Source: Akkermansiaceae bacterium UBA6138
Lineage (GTDB): Bacteria > Verrucomicrobiota > Verrucomicrobiia > Verrucomicrobiales > DEV007
NCBI GenBank assembly: GCA_002422425.1
Contig: DIVG01000029.1
Span: 110,470-174,469, forward strand
Direction of reading: 5' to 3'
DNA length: 64,000 nucleotides
Part shown: one piece after another, positions 17,118 to 26,631 of the stretch
How positions within the stretch are numbered: position 1 is the stretch's first letter
Layout of the letters: every line of letters starts with the position of its first letter
The notes under the pieces: generated by a model
Databases searched by the model: none
Told to the model about the DNA's origin: nothing
The model's input: the letters and a program-made list of their open reading frames with translations, nothing else
Made by a program: the position numbers and the translations under genes

Positions 17118-18038
17118 ATGTCGATACAGAATCCCAGCCCCCCCCGTGAAGAACTCTTCGACGCCGAGTTTCTCGACCGGCTTCGCGCTCTCTTTCTGCG
17201 CTTGCGAAAGCGGAAACAACTCAGACGGAAAGGTCTTCAGTCAACACCGGCGACAGGATTCACGAGGGAGTTCAAAGATTTTCGCCACTACACTCCAAAA
17301 GATGACTTCCGCTCGATTGATTGGCGACTTTATGCTCGTCTCGATCGGCTCTTTGTGCGGCTTTACGAAGAAATTCAAGAATTTCATGTTCATATTGTCG
17401 TCGATACAAGCGCCTCGATGGTGGAACCCTTTCCCGAGAAGCGGCTCACGAGTCTTAAGCTGGCTGTGGCGCTCGGCTATATGGGGCTTGTCGGGCACCA
17501 TCGTGTCAGCCTGTATTCGATCGGTGACCATCTCACCGACCCTCCACCACCTATGAAAGGGCAGGGGAGCTTTCAGCGGGTAATTGATTTCGCCCGCGAT
17601 CTCCAATACGGGGGCCTGACCGATCTCAACCGATGCTTCCAGGATTTCCAGCCCGGAAGGCGAAGATACGGGATCATTTTCGTCATTTCCGACCTCTATG
17701 GTCGCGACATTAACGAGGCGCGCGAGGCAATCCGCCATGCCGGGGCGTGGCCTGGAGAAGTGCATTTCATTCAGGTCTTTCACCCCTGGGAGGAAAAACC
17801 CGATGTTGAGGGTGAAATCGAACTCTTCGATGTGGAAACACAAGAGCACCGTCGCCTCTGGTTCACTCCGCGCGACCGCGAGCGCTACGAGGCCACCTAC
17901 CGGGATTTCCTCGGTGATATCGAGAAAACTTGCCAGTCACGGCAGATCGATTACCAGCGCTGGAGAACCGATTATCCCTTTGATGAACTCTTTCTCGACC
18001 TTCTCTCGCGAGGTTCGGCGCTCGCGGGCAACAGCTAA
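17118..18038 (+). CDS. DUF58 domain protein (vWA-like)
   Basis: A 306-residue protein matching DUF58: an N-terminal basic helix (RLRALFLRLRKRKQLRRKG), the family core FREFxxYTPKDDFRSIDWR at about 51-70, and a vWA fold with the MIDAS motif DTSAS at Asp96. No signal peptide or membrane span, so it is probably cytoplasmic or membrane-peripheral. DUF58 genes almost always follow moxR; the 1402-residue TPR/propeller gene inserted between them is unusual. Likely substrate or adaptor of the MoxR ATPase at 11897-12901. Confidence 0.94.
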   Translation: MSIQNPSPPREELFDAEFLDRLRALFLRLRKRKQLRRKGLQSTPATGFTREFKDFRHYTPKDDFRSIDWRLYARLDRLFVRLYEEIQEFHVHIVVDTSASMVEPFPEKRLTSLKLAVALGYMGLVGHHRVSLYSIGDHLTDPPPPMKGQGSFQRVIDFARDLQYGGLTDLNRCFQDFQPGRRRYGIIFVISDLYGRDINEAREAIRHAGAWPGEVHFIQVFHPWEEKPDVEGEIELFDVETQEHRRLWFTPRDRERYEATYRDFLGDIEKTCQSRQIDYQRWRTDYPFDELFLDLLSRGSALAGNS

Positions 18039-18053
18039 TTCCGCCTGATATTG

Positions 18054-19973
18054 ATGCAATTTCTCAATCCAGGTCTTTTGTGGTTGCTGCTTCTCGGAGT
18101 CATCCCGGTAATGCTCTATCTTTTCCGGCGACGCTCAAAGCGGGTCAGGGTCTCGACTCTCGTCTTTTTCAAAACCCTCGCCCAAGAGCACCAGGAGTCC
18201 GCCTGGCTGCGACGGATTAAAAAATGGCTCTCCTTCCTCCTTACCTTCGCCCTGCTTGCGATCACGGTCTTTGTGCTCTCCCGTCTCATTGTAAAACAAG
18301 ATGATGCCGATCAATATCGCACTGTTGTAATCCTCCTCGATCGCTCCGCATCGATGGAAGTGAGGGGCGAAGGCGGCGAAACAAGGATGGACGAAGCTAA
18401 ACGTCTCCTCAAAGAACGCCTCAAAAAAGTCCCCGAAGAGGTCGGCGTCGCCCTGATTGCCTACGATGTTCGCCCCGAAGTCCTCCAGGCCCGCACCCTG
18501 AAGAGACGGGAACTGCTTACCCGCCTCGATTCGGTAACACCACGTCCCATCCCCGGCCGGATCGATGCCGCTTTCGAGTCCGCAAAAATGCTTGCGGGGC
18601 TGGAGCCGCCGGCCGCCATTTGGCACATCAGTGACGAGCTTCTCCACGCAGGAGAAGGCGTGGACGCCACCGGAACGGATCCCGATTTTTCGGTGCCGGG
18701 CGGGATCGCGGTGTCGCTTCCTGACCGGATCGCTCTCCGCGAGCTCAATCTCGGGTTACCTGAAGTCAGTAATGCCGGCATCACCGCCCTGCAGTTGCGG
18801 CCAGTCCCTCTCGAATATTCACGCTACGATACCTACGTCGAGGTTTCACTGAATCGCGATGCGCCGGCGCCGCTCCCGGTTCGGCTTAATCTCAGCGTCG
18901 GCGGTATCCCAAGCCAGTTCCGCGAAGTCGAGCTCGCCCCGGGGGAGAAGGCCGGCTTGACCTTCCGCATTAACGGAGCCCGCGACCAGATCCTGCGGAT
19001 TTGGATTGAGAGTGAAAATGACGATTTCGCCCTGGATGACCAGGTGATCCTTCCGCTCCCTGATGTCAGTCCCCTCCTCGCCGCGTGGATCCGACCCGAC
19101 GAGAGCGAGGATCCTTACACTCGCTTTGCCCTTTCTTCGATTCAGGAGACCGGCACTTTTGAGCTTCTCAAGGGTGGTCCCGGGTCCTGGCCTCTCTCGG
19201 AAAAAGTCGATGCGGTCATTTTCGACGGCTGGCTGCCGCCCGAATGGCCGCTCGATGTCCCCGTAGTCGTGATTAATCCTCCCGGTAGTTCCGGCCCCGT
19301 TATCGCGAAAAAGCTTGAGGCGGGTATCCCTTACGATTCGGTCAGCGTCGGGAACGAGGATCACCCCGTCCTCTTCCGCATCAGCAGCAGTCGTGTCGCG
19401 GTGACGCGGACCGCTCTTTTCGAGGCGAGGGGTTCGCTCGAACCTCTTTGGATGGCGGGGAAAGACCCCATCCTCGCCGCCGGCGAAGTCAACGGTCAGC
19501 GACTCGTCGTCATGGGTTTCTCACCGGGGCTTTCCGACCGCCTCCCTCTGACCGCTTCGTTCCCGATTCTGATGGGCAATGCCCTTTTCTGGTGTGTCGA
19601 CCAAAAAGATAATCCGGATCGGGGCCGCCTTTTCTCGACGGGCGATCTCGCCCCTGTCACCGGGAGCAGTATCACCTGGACCCTCCCGGGGGGGCACGAA
19701 GGGAGGCGGCAACGCCTTCCCCTCACCGCCGATGTGGTTGAAATGGATCGTGTCGGATGGTGGGAGACCGACTCCGGCATCCGCGGAGCCGCGCAATTAC
19801 TGTCCGCGAAGGAGTCCGACCTCCGCGCCCGCCCGCAGCCGGGGGGAGATGATATCGAATACTTCGCCTCCCAGAGCGGAATCGCGGGCAACCTCAAACT
19901 CTGGCTGCTCGCCGCACTTCTCACCATTCTGCTGCTTGAAAGCTGGCTTTTCCACCGCCACGCCGTTTACTAG
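18054..19973 (+). CDS. BatA-type membrane protein with vWA domain
   Basis: A 639-residue protein. The N-terminus has the BatA/DUF4159-linked pattern: MQFLNPGLLWLLLLGVIPVMLYLFRRR, then a second span (WLSFLLTFALLAITVFVLSRLIV) and a vWA domain with MIDAS DRSAS at Asp96. A long beta-rich region follows, and a last membrane span near the C-terminus (LKLWLLAALLTILLLESWLF). The large middle is therefore likely periplasmic. An ATG at 18054 is used; the TTG directly before it is in frame. It lies between DUF58 and a second, larger vWA protein. Confidence 0.92.
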   Translation: MQFLNPGLLWLLLLGVIPVMLYLFRRRSKRVRVSTLVFFKTLAQEHQESAWLRRIKKWLSFLLTFALLAITVFVLSRLIVKQDDADQYRTVVILLDRSASMEVRGEGGETRMDEAKRLLKERLKKVPEEVGVALIAYDVRPEVLQARTLKRRELLTRLDSVTPRPIPGRIDAAFESAKMLAGLEPPAAIWHISDELLHAGEGVDATGTDPDFSVPGGIAVSLPDRIALRELNLGLPEVSNAGITALQLRPVPLEYSRYDTYVEVSLNRDAPAPLPVRLNLSVGGIPSQFREVELAPGEKAGLTFRINGARDQILRIWIESENDDFALDDQVILPLPDVSPLLAAWIRPDESEDPYTRFALSSIQETGTFELLKGGPGSWPLSEKVDAVIFDGWLPPEWPLDVPVVVINPPGSSGPVIAKKLEAGIPYDSVSVGNEDHPVLFRISSSRVAVTRTALFEARGSLEPLWMAGKDPILAAGEVNGQRLVVMGFSPGLSDRLPLTASFPILMGNALFWCVDQKDNPDRGRLFSTGDLAPVTGSSITWTLPGGHEGRRQRLPLTADVVEMDRVGWWETDSGIRGAAQLLSAKESDLRARPQPGGDDIEYFASQSGIAGNLKLWLLAALLTILLLESWLFHRHAVY

Positions 19974-19983
19974 AGGAATTCGA

Positions 19984-22599
19984 ATGGACTGGCTTTATCC
20001 CAACGCCCTGCTCATGATCCTTCCCGGTCTCGCGATGCTCTTCTGGTTCGACCGGAAGTCCACTCATCCGATGCCTGCGGGGCGACGTCGGAGTCTCGTT
20101 ATCCTGCGCTCGCTCCTCCTCATCCTTGCTGTCGTTGCGCTCGCTTCACCGGCGAAGCTGCTGACCAGCCGGGATCAATCTGTTCTTTTTCTGCTCGACC
20201 ACAGCCGCAGTCAGGGCCCCAGCGGAATCGCTGAGGTCTACGAGACGGCGCGGAAGCTGAGCCGGGGACTCGACAGCTCCGCCACAATCGGTTATCTCGC
20301 CATAGGGGAGGAAGGGCGGCTGCTCCAGAATCCCGGTGCAGGTGGTTTCCCGGATATCGATGCGGCATCCGCCCTCACCGGTGAGATAGGTGCCTCGTCA
20401 AACTTCGAGCGCGGCTTCCAGCTTGCCCGGGGGCTTTTCCCGGGGGGAGCCTCGCGCCACCTCGTGCTCGTCGGTGACGGGGTTGAGACAAGAGGATCGC
20501 TTCTCGAAGCGGCGAGAGAGGCGGCCATCGCCGGGATCAAAATCCATGCTATCGGAGTGGCGGGAGAAATTCAGCCTGACGTGCGAATGACACGGCTCAC
20601 CAGCTCTCAGTCAAGACTCAACGAAGGAGCGAGCCTCGAACTCGAAGCGCTTATCGAGAGTTCGCTCACGGGACCGGGAAGAATTCGTCTTTTCGAAAAC
20701 GGAATCGAAGTGGAAGACGTGTCCGTCAATCTCGTCGCCGGGGAGGCCCTCGTGCAGCGATTCAAGCGAGTGCCCGAAAAACGTAACATCTACAACTATC
20801 GTGCGGTGATCGAGGGATTTGAAGGGCGCGACGCCATTCCTGAAAATAACGAGGCCCTCAGCATCGTCGATGTAAGAGGCCGTCCCCTCTATCTTTATGT
20901 CGAGGGCGAGGAAGGAGAATCCCGTTACCTCGTCGATGCGATGGGGCGCGAGGGGATCCGCCTCGAACTGCGCAGCCCCGAGGGGCTCCCCGAGTCAGTT
21001 CACGAACTTGCCGGCTATGACGGGATTATCTTCTCCGATATTCCCGCGCATCGCATCGGCGAATCCCGCATGAGTGCGCTTCGTGACTATGTCGAGAAGC
21101 TCGGGGGAGGGTTTGTCATGATAGGCGGAATGAACTCCTTCGGGGTCGGCGGTTACTACCGCACCCCCATTGAGGAGGTCTTGCCAGTGAAGCTCAAGGC
21201 CCCCGATCAGGAAGAATCCCAGTCGTCGGCTCTGGCTCTCGTCATTGACCGCTCGGGCTCCATGTCGGGACAGAAAATCGAAATTTGCAAAGCCGCCGCC
21301 GTGGCTAGCGCGGAGTTGCTTTCAAACAAGGACTTCATCGGCGTGTATGCCTTTGATTCCCAAGCTCACGAAATCGTGCCGATGACAAGAGTCACCTCGA
21401 CCAGCAGCATCGCCGGTCAGATCGCCCTGATCGGCTCGGGCGGAGGGACTAATATCTATCCGGGCATGGCTAAGGCCCGGGAGGAACTCAGCGCGGTGAA
21501 GGCCAAAGTAAAACACATGATCGTCCTCACCGACGGTCAGACATCGGGCGAGGGCTATCAGGCGCTCGCTTCGCAGTGCCACGCTGAGGGCATCACTATC
21601 TCTACCGTAGCCGTCGGCGCGGGGGCACAGGTCGGGTTGCTACAGTCCATTGCCGCTGCGGGTGGCGGGCAGAGTTACGTCACGATGGACCCGACCTCCA
21701 TCGTCCGCATTTTCACCCAGGACACTCTCACCCACACCGGACGCATGATTCGTGAAGAGGCCTTCGAACCTCGTCTCGTGGAAGCCCATCCCATGCTTAG
21801 AGATTGGGAAAACGGCGCCGCCCCGCCGCTCCTCGGGTATGTCAAAACCAATCGCAAAGCGACGGCACAAGTACCGCTAGTGACCGATACGGGGGATCCC
21901 CTCCTGGCGCACTGGCGTTTTGGCCTCGGAAAAGTGACGGCCTTCACTTCCGATTGCAAATCGCGCTGGGCCGCCCTCTGGGTAACCGACTGGCCCGGCT
22001 ACAGCGCGCTCTGGTCCCAGATTTTGCGGGAAACCGCAAGGCCGCCGCAGGGGCTGAACATGGATCTGCAGCTTCAGGCACGCGGGGCCGACGTCAGGAT
22101 TGCGGTTGATCTCGCCGAAAACGCGGGGACCCGTCGAAACGGAGCGAAGGTCGAGGCAGAGGTCTTTCATATCCCTCCCGACGCCCTCGGCAGCGGGCTA
22201 AAACCCGTCGCGACACTCGAACTTGAGCAGGAAGGGCCCGGCTGGTATGTTTCCCAGTTCCGTCCAGTGGAGTCGGGTGTCTACCTTGTGCGTGCTCGCG
22301 CCGGGTCCCGGATCGTCTCGGCAGGGTATGTTCATCAACCGTCAGGCGAAGTTGCCACCGGTCGGGTCGACGAAGCCCTTTTGCGCCGGGTATGCGAAAT
22401 CACCGGGGGTCGTTACCTGGAAAGTGCTGACGAGGCTCTCGAACTCACCGGGACCGATGTCGCCCGCTATGTCGAACTTTGGCCCTATCTCATGATGGCT
22501 TTTCTCTTTGTTTTCCTGCTCGATCTTTTTATTCGCCGCTGGGAAAACGTGATGGGAATAGGCGATCAGGTAATGCCACTTTTTCGAAGACGGGCGTGA
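19984..22599 (+). CDS. large membrane protein with two vWA domains and a glutamine-amidotransferase-like middle
   Basis: An 871-residue protein with two N-terminal spans (WLYPNALLMILPGLAMLFWF; SLVILRSLLLILAVVALAS) and a C-terminal span (WPYLMMAFLFVFLLDLFI). A first vWA-like domain begins at about 68 and keeps a DxSxS motif (DHSRS, Asp72). A middle segment (~310-400, with GYDGIIFSDIP and LGGGFVMIGGMNSFGVGGY) resembles the GATase1-like fold of related vWA proteins. A second vWA has MIDAS DRSGS at Asp422, with GGGTNIYPG and LTDGQTS completing the site. An AGAGGAATTCGA ribosome-binding region precedes ATG 19984. It is the last gene of the cluster, ending 4 bases from a convergent gene. Confidence 0.92.
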   Translation: MDWLYPNALLMILPGLAMLFWFDRKSTHPMPAGRRRSLVILRSLLLILAVVALASPAKLLTSRDQSVLFLLDHSRSQGPSGIAEVYETARKLSRGLDSSATIGYLAIGEEGRLLQNPGAGGFPDIDAASALTGEIGASSNFERGFQLARGLFPGGASRHLVLVGDGVETRGSLLEAAREAAIAGIKIHAIGVAGEIQPDVRMTRLTSSQSRLNEGASLELEALIESSLTGPGRIRLFENGIEVEDVSVNLVAGEALVQRFKRVPEKRNIYNYRAVIEGFEGRDAIPENNEALSIVDVRGRPLYLYVEGEEGESRYLVDAMGREGIRLELRSPEGLPESVHELAGYDGIIFSDIPAHRIGESRMSALRDYVEKLGGGFVMIGGMNSFGVGGYYRTPIEEVLPVKLKAPDQEESQSSALALVIDRSGSMSGQKIEICKAAAVASAELLSNKDFIGVYAFDSQAHEIVPMTRVTSTSSIAGQIALIGSGGGTNIYPGMAKAREELSAVKAKVKHMIVLTDGQTSGEGYQALASQCHAEGITISTVAVGAGAQVGLLQSIAAAGGGQSYVTMDPTSIVRIFTQDTLTHTGRMIREEAFEPRLVEAHPMLRDWENGAAPPLLGYVKTNRKATAQVPLVTDTGDPLLAHWRFGLGKVTAFTSDCKSRWAALWVTDWPGYSALWSQILRETARPPQGLNMDLQLQARGADVRIAVDLAENAGTRRNGAKVEAEVFHIPPDALGSGLKPVATLELEQEGPGWYVSQFRPVESGVYLVRARAGSRIVSAGYVHQPSGEVATGRVDEALLRRVCEITGGRYLESADEALELTGTDVARYVELWPYLMMAFLFVFLLDLFIRRWENVMGIGDQVMPLFRRRA

Positions 22600-22603
22600 G
22601 GGT

Positions 22604-23269
22604 CTATTCCGCGGCGTCAAGACGGCGTCGGAATTCCTCATTTGAGATGCGCCAGCACAGGATCATGCCCAGCCCGTCAGACCAGGCCGCGCCTGCGGCA
22701 GTTTGATGAGGGAAGGGGATGAGATTGAAAAGCGCACCGAAGAGCGCGGCCACGCAAAAACTCTGCGCCGCGATAAGCGTCAGTTCGGAAGACTGGCGCA
22801 GCATTTCATCGGGACCGATGAGCACGACAATGAACGTGACCGCGAGAAGTTCGATTCCGGGGCCTGCGGCGTAGATGAGAAACTGTTTCAATCTTGGCGC
22901 GACGAGATCGCCGGGGCGGGGGAGAACAAAACCCGAGAGGGGCAAGGTCCGGAACTCGACCGGAGTGCCCTGCACCACGAGACGCGCCCTCACCGTTCCG
23001 TGGCCGATCGAGACAAGAAGGATCTGCCACCCGACTACCTTCGCCATGAGAGCGTGTCCAAACTCGTGAAGGACAAGCAGCACGACCCAGGATAACAGGA
23101 AAAAGGGCACGCTCAGTTTGGCAACGGAGTAATTCTGCACCAGCTCAAGGGCCATTAAGAGGGTAAAGAAAAAAGAAAAAACCACGAGGAGGCCCCACTC
23201 ATTCGGCGTCCGGGGAGAGCGGTCGGGGGGAATGAAGTTACTGCTCTTGTTCCGGTTCGGTTCACTCAT
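22604..23269 (-). CDS. M50-like (site-2) membrane metalloprotease
   Basis: About 221 residues with several membrane segments. The zinc motif HEFGH lies at 68-72 (VVLLVLHEFGHALMAKVVGW), and a distal NLIPFPHQTAAGAAWSDG segment fits the NP-x-DG-like motif that supplies the third ligand in site-2 proteases. The family cleaves membrane-embedded substrates or processes anti-sigma factors; here it is a short version with no PDZ or CBS domain. Starts at GTG 23326 or ATG 23305 are also open; 23269 is chosen because everything upstream is poorly conserved in character. It converges on the vWA cluster. Confidence 0.75.
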   Translation of the reverse strand: MSEPNRNKSSNFIPPDRSPRTPNEWGLLVVFSFFFTLLMALELVQNYSVAKLSVPFFLLSWVVLLVLHEFGHALMAKVVGWQILLVSIGHGTVRARLVVQGTPVEFRTLPLSGFVLPRPGDLVAPRLKQFLIYAAGPGIELLAVTFIVVLIGPDEMLRQSSELTLIAAQSFCVAALFGALFNLIPFPHQTAAGAAWSDGLGMILCWRISNEEFRRRLDAAE

Positions 23270-23409
23270 CAGGGAAGGGTAAGGCGTGTCGCCGAACCTT
23301 TCCATTCTACCCCCGTTCACCCTCACTAAAAGCGTTTAAACTTCATTCCGTCCTGCTCCGCATCATTGACACGCCCCCTGTCCAACTCCAGCATAGCAAC
23401 GAGCAAGGC

Positions 23410-25356
23410 ATGAGCAAGACCGACGTATCAGGAAAGATCCTCGAAGCTTCAGGGCAGAAGCAACTCACTCAGCGGGAGAGATTTGAGAAAGTCAGAACTC
23501 TCATTCACCGCGACTCCGAGGGGGCCAGTGCGGCGCTCGCCGCCGAAGTGGCTGCGATGATTACGGAACAAGCTGCCGCAGGCGGGAATATCGTTCTGGG
23601 CCTCGCAACTGGTTCGACTCCGGTGCCCTTCTACCGCGAGCTCATCCGCCTCCATCGGGAAGAGGGGCTCAGCTTCACGAATGTCACCACTTTCAACCTG
23701 GACGAATACTACGGACTACCCCGGGATCACCCCGAGAGCTACTTCCGGTTCATGCGGGACCAGTTGTTCGACCATATCGACATCCCCGACTCACAGATCA
23801 ATATCCCGGACGGGACTGTCCCGATGGAAGCGGTCTACGACCACTGTCTTGACTACGAGCGCCGGATCGCCGATGCCGGCGGGCTCGACCTTCAGATCCT
23901 TGGCATCGGCCGGACCGGCCATATTGGTTTTAACGAACCAGGTTCCTCGGCCGACTCGATCACCCGCATGATCACGCTCGATCGAGTCACGCGCCAGGAT
24001 GCGGCAGCGGACTTCATGGGGATGGCAAACGTCCCGCGTTCCGCTATCACGATGGGGGTGGGAACCATTCTCGAAGCCCGCCGTCTCGTTCTCATGGCAT
24101 GGGGCAATAATAAAGCCGGAATCGTGCGTGAAGCGGTCGAGGGGCGCATGACCGATCAAGTCTCCGCCAGCTTCCTTCAGAACCACCCCAATGCCACCTT
24201 TCTCATTGACCGCGCTGCTGCCTCGAGTTTGACCCGCTTTCGCTACCCCTGGCTCGTCGGCCCGGTAGAGTGGGATGCGGCGATGAAAAAACGCGCCGTC
24301 GTCTGGCTTGCCGGAAAACTTGAGAAACCCATCCTCAAACTGATCGACGAGGACTACAACGAGAGTGGTGCCGGGGGCCTGCTCGCCTCGACCTCGGAGG
24401 CGGCTTACGAAGTGAATATCGACATTTTCAACCGCGTCCAGCGAACCATCACCGGGTGGCCGGGCGGCAAGCCGGGGGCGGATGACATGAACCGCCCCGA
24501 GCGATCGCAACCTTTCCCCAAGCGCATTCTTGTCCTCAGCCCGGAACCGGCCGATGCCTACATCGGGATGGGGGGCACGCTCGAGCGACTTAAAGAGCAG
24601 GGGCACGAGGTCAAGCTCGTCTTCCAGACCTCCGGCAGTTTGCGCGTCGCCGACGTGGCGGCGCTGAACTTCGCCCGTGTCGTCCTCGAAATGGTGGAAA
24701 CGGCACACTCACCGGAGTGGGAAAGTCAGACCGCCTATGCCCGTTCCATCATCGAGTCGATCGATGCCAAAGGGGAATTCGGCATCGACTCGGAACTCGT
24801 AAGAAAACTAAAAGGTCTTATTCTCCGCGGCGAGGCGCGCGATGCGGCAGCGACTTGTCGACTGAAATATCATGACACTCAGTTTCTTGACCTCCCATTT
24901 TACGAAACAGGTAGATATAGAAGATTCCATCTGGAAGAGGCAGACAGAGAGGCGCTGGCGGTGATCCTGGAAAACTTCAGACCGCACAGCATCTTCGCAA
25001 CCGGTGAGGCGAGTGATCCGAGTTCACCCCAGGCAATCTCCTTCCGTGCTTTTGCCGGGGCCTGGGAGACTCGATTTGTGGAGGAGGGTGCCGCAGGCAA
25101 TGTCTGGCTCTACCGCGGTCGCGACCGGCCTTTTGAAGCTCACGAAATTGATATGGCAGTGCCAATGAGTCCCGATCAGCTCGATCAGAAAGTCGAGGCA
25201 ATCCGAAAATTCATGTCGATCAACGACGCGGACCTCAACGCCTCGTCGCGCAATCAGGAAATAGCAAGGACCTACGATGCACTGGGGATGGCGGAATATG
25301 AGGCAATTGAGGCATTTCGCCGTTGGCTACCTGAGGAAAAGGAAGCTGATACCTGA
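23410..25356 (+). CDS. nagB: glucosamine-6-phosphate deaminase fused to a degenerate PIG-L/LmbE domain
   Basis: A 648-residue protein. Residues ~25-300 are NagB: NLDEYYGL (Asp98) and GIGRTGHIGFNEPGSS with His171 and Glu176, the residues that open and isomerise glucosamine 6-phosphate to fructose 6-phosphate and ammonia. Residues ~365-620 are a PIG-L/LmbE-type domain as in the long NagB of Bacteroidetes, recognised by GMGGTLERLKEQGHEV and QTSGS. The metal-binding PHPDD motif reads SPEPAD (377-382), and the distal segment that usually carries histidines reads SDPSSPQ (535-541), so this half is probably not a zinc deacetylase. A GCAAGGC precedes the ATG. It links amino-sugar catabolism to glycolysis. 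Confidence 0.93.
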   Translation: MSKTDVSGKILEASGQKQLTQRERFEKVRTLIHRDSEGASAALAAEVAAMITEQAAAGGNIVLGLATGSTPVPFYRELIRLHREEGLSFTNVTTFNLDEYYGLPRDHPESYFRFMRDQLFDHIDIPDSQINIPDGTVPMEAVYDHCLDYERRIADAGGLDLQILGIGRTGHIGFNEPGSSADSITRMITLDRVTRQDAAADFMGMANVPRSAITMGVGTILEARRLVLMAWGNNKAGIVREAVEGRMTDQVSASFLQNHPNATFLIDRAAASSLTRFRYPWLVGPVEWDAAMKKRAVVWLAGKLEKPILKLIDEDYNESGAGGLLASTSEAAYEVNIDIFNRVQRTITGWPGGKPGADDMNRPERSQPFPKRILVLSPEPADAYIGMGGTLERLKEQGHEVKLVFQTSGSLRVADVAALNFARVVLEMVETAHSPEWESQTAYARSIIESIDAKGEFGIDSELVRKLKGLILRGEARDAAATCRLKYHDTQFLDLPFYETGRYRRFHLEEADREALAVILENFRPHSIFATGEASDPSSPQAISFRAFAGAWETRFVEEGAAGNVWLYRGRDRPFEAHEIDMAVPMSPDQLDQKVEAIRKFMSINDADLNASSRNQEIARTYDALGMAEYEAIEAFRRWLPEEKEADT

Positions 25357-25371
25357 TCGGCAGAGGACTTT

Positions 25372-26631
25372 TTACAGTCCGAAGAGAGGAGCCGGAACAA
25401 GAAAGGCGTGCTGCTCGATCAGCCCCACCGACCCGTGCCAACTGAGATACTGGCTAAGCCAGACAACAAAAGCATAAGTAGCCGCGACGGGAACGGCGGC
25501 GAGGCGGCCTGTCCATCGGGAAAGCCGACAGCGGGGCAGCGAACGTCTCCGGGCCCGCGAAAAGGCCCAGCCGAGGGTGATCCTCGCGGGAAAGATAAAA
25601 AGGACAAAAACGAGATTGGGGAGCCAGGCGACTTCGTTCGGAGTGAGTTCGATTTTGAGCAGGTAAAGGGGCAACGCAAAAAGCAGCGTGATCAAAAGCG
25701 CCAGCGAAAACGCGAGAGGAGCCCGCGAAAATTGCTCCCGAACGGCGGAGACCTCGAAAAATTCACGAAATACTCCCGTCACCGCGAAGCGAGTCTGAAG
25801 AAAAGGCAGGTAAAGCACCACAAACGCGAGAAGCAGACCACCACCAAGGGAGAGGAGGATCGCGAGCCCGGAATTACTGAGATTGGACGCGAGCAAGAGG
25901 GTAAGAACCGGCGGAGAAAGCCAAAGAAAGGCACCGACGAATCCGAGCAGCCCAAGCCGGAAAAAATGAAATACATGAAGATCGCGGACAAAAGACCCGA
26001 ATTCGCGCCTAAGCGCGGCAGTATCGAAATCGCTACCCAGCTCCCGGATAAAGCGAAGCGGGGCGGGCCAGAGAAAATGACGCCACTTCCCCCCCCTGAG
26101 ACAAGCGGTAAGGAGATGGCCGCCGATAAGCAGAATGAGCACGACCAGGGCAACCCGCAGAGACACCGCCCGGTCGCTTCCCGAAGCGATCAACTCAGCG
26201 TCGCGCCTGTAGCTGTCAAGCAGCCGAACGGGAAGAAACCAAAGCCACCCCGCCAGGAAGATACGCGCGCCATGGGAAAACCGCCCAAGACCGACAAAGC
26301 CGTCCCGGAGACGCCCGCTTTCAGCCACGCGGGCGGACGCTTCCAGGAGGTAGCCGAGGCTGAGCAAGTTGAGAAACGGGACAGCTGAAATCGTGGCGAG
26401 CGAAAAGACGATACCGACGAAACCAAGGAGCCTGTCTCCCGCCCTTGCCACAACGGAAAGGCACCGTCGCCCGGAAGAGATTGCATCCCGGTCGGGAGGC
26501 GAAGCAATCGTCAGCAGGGGTAGAGGGGGCGACATCGGCTCAAAAGACGAAGAGAAAGGTCGTCCCGTTACAAGATCCGCCCCCATTTTCTTAGGGCGTT
26601 CATTGCCGTGAACCCCATAAATGATACTCAA
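25372..26631 (-). CDS. multi-pass membrane protein, unknown family
   Basis: A protein of up to 419 residues with about six to eight hydrophobic segments, among them LLGFVGIVFSLATISAVPFLNLLSLGYLL, VALVVLILLIGGHLL, LAILLSLGGGLLLAFVVLYL and FSLALLITLLFALPLYLL. I recognise no catalytic motif. The N-terminal ~50 residues are polar and the start is uncertain (26631, 26586 or 26535 are all in-frame ATGs). Its 3' end faces the nagB stop 15 bases away. It lies downstream of the CBS-domain gene on the same strand, about 180 bases away, and could share its transcript. Function unknown. Confidence 0.7.
   Translation of the reverse strand: MSIIYGVHGNERPKKMGADLVTGRPFSSSFEPMSPPLPLLTIASPPDRDAISSGRRCLSVVARAGDRLLGFVGIVFSLATISAVPFLNLLSLGYLLEASARVAESGRLRDGFVGLGRFSHGARIFLAGWLWFLPVRLLDSYRRDAELIASGSDRAVSLRVALVVLILLIGGHLLTACLRGGKWRHFLWPAPLRFIRELGSDFDTAALRREFGSFVRDLHVFHFFRLGLLGFVGAFLWLSPPVLTLLLASNLSNSGLAILLSLGGGLLLAFVVLYLPFLQTRFAVTGVFREFFEVSAVREQFSRAPLAFSLALLITLLFALPLYLLKIELTPNEVAWLPNLVFVLFIFPARITLGWAFSRARRRSLPRCRLSRWTGRLAAVPVAATYAFVVWLSQYLSWHGSVGLIEQHAFLVPAPLFGL

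Noticed and set aside
25408..26388. 326-codon plus-strand frame over the multi-pass membrane protein
   Set aside because: Extremely Lys/Arg/Pro-rich product typical of a reversed hydrophobic gene; the minus strand gives well-spaced membrane segments instead.
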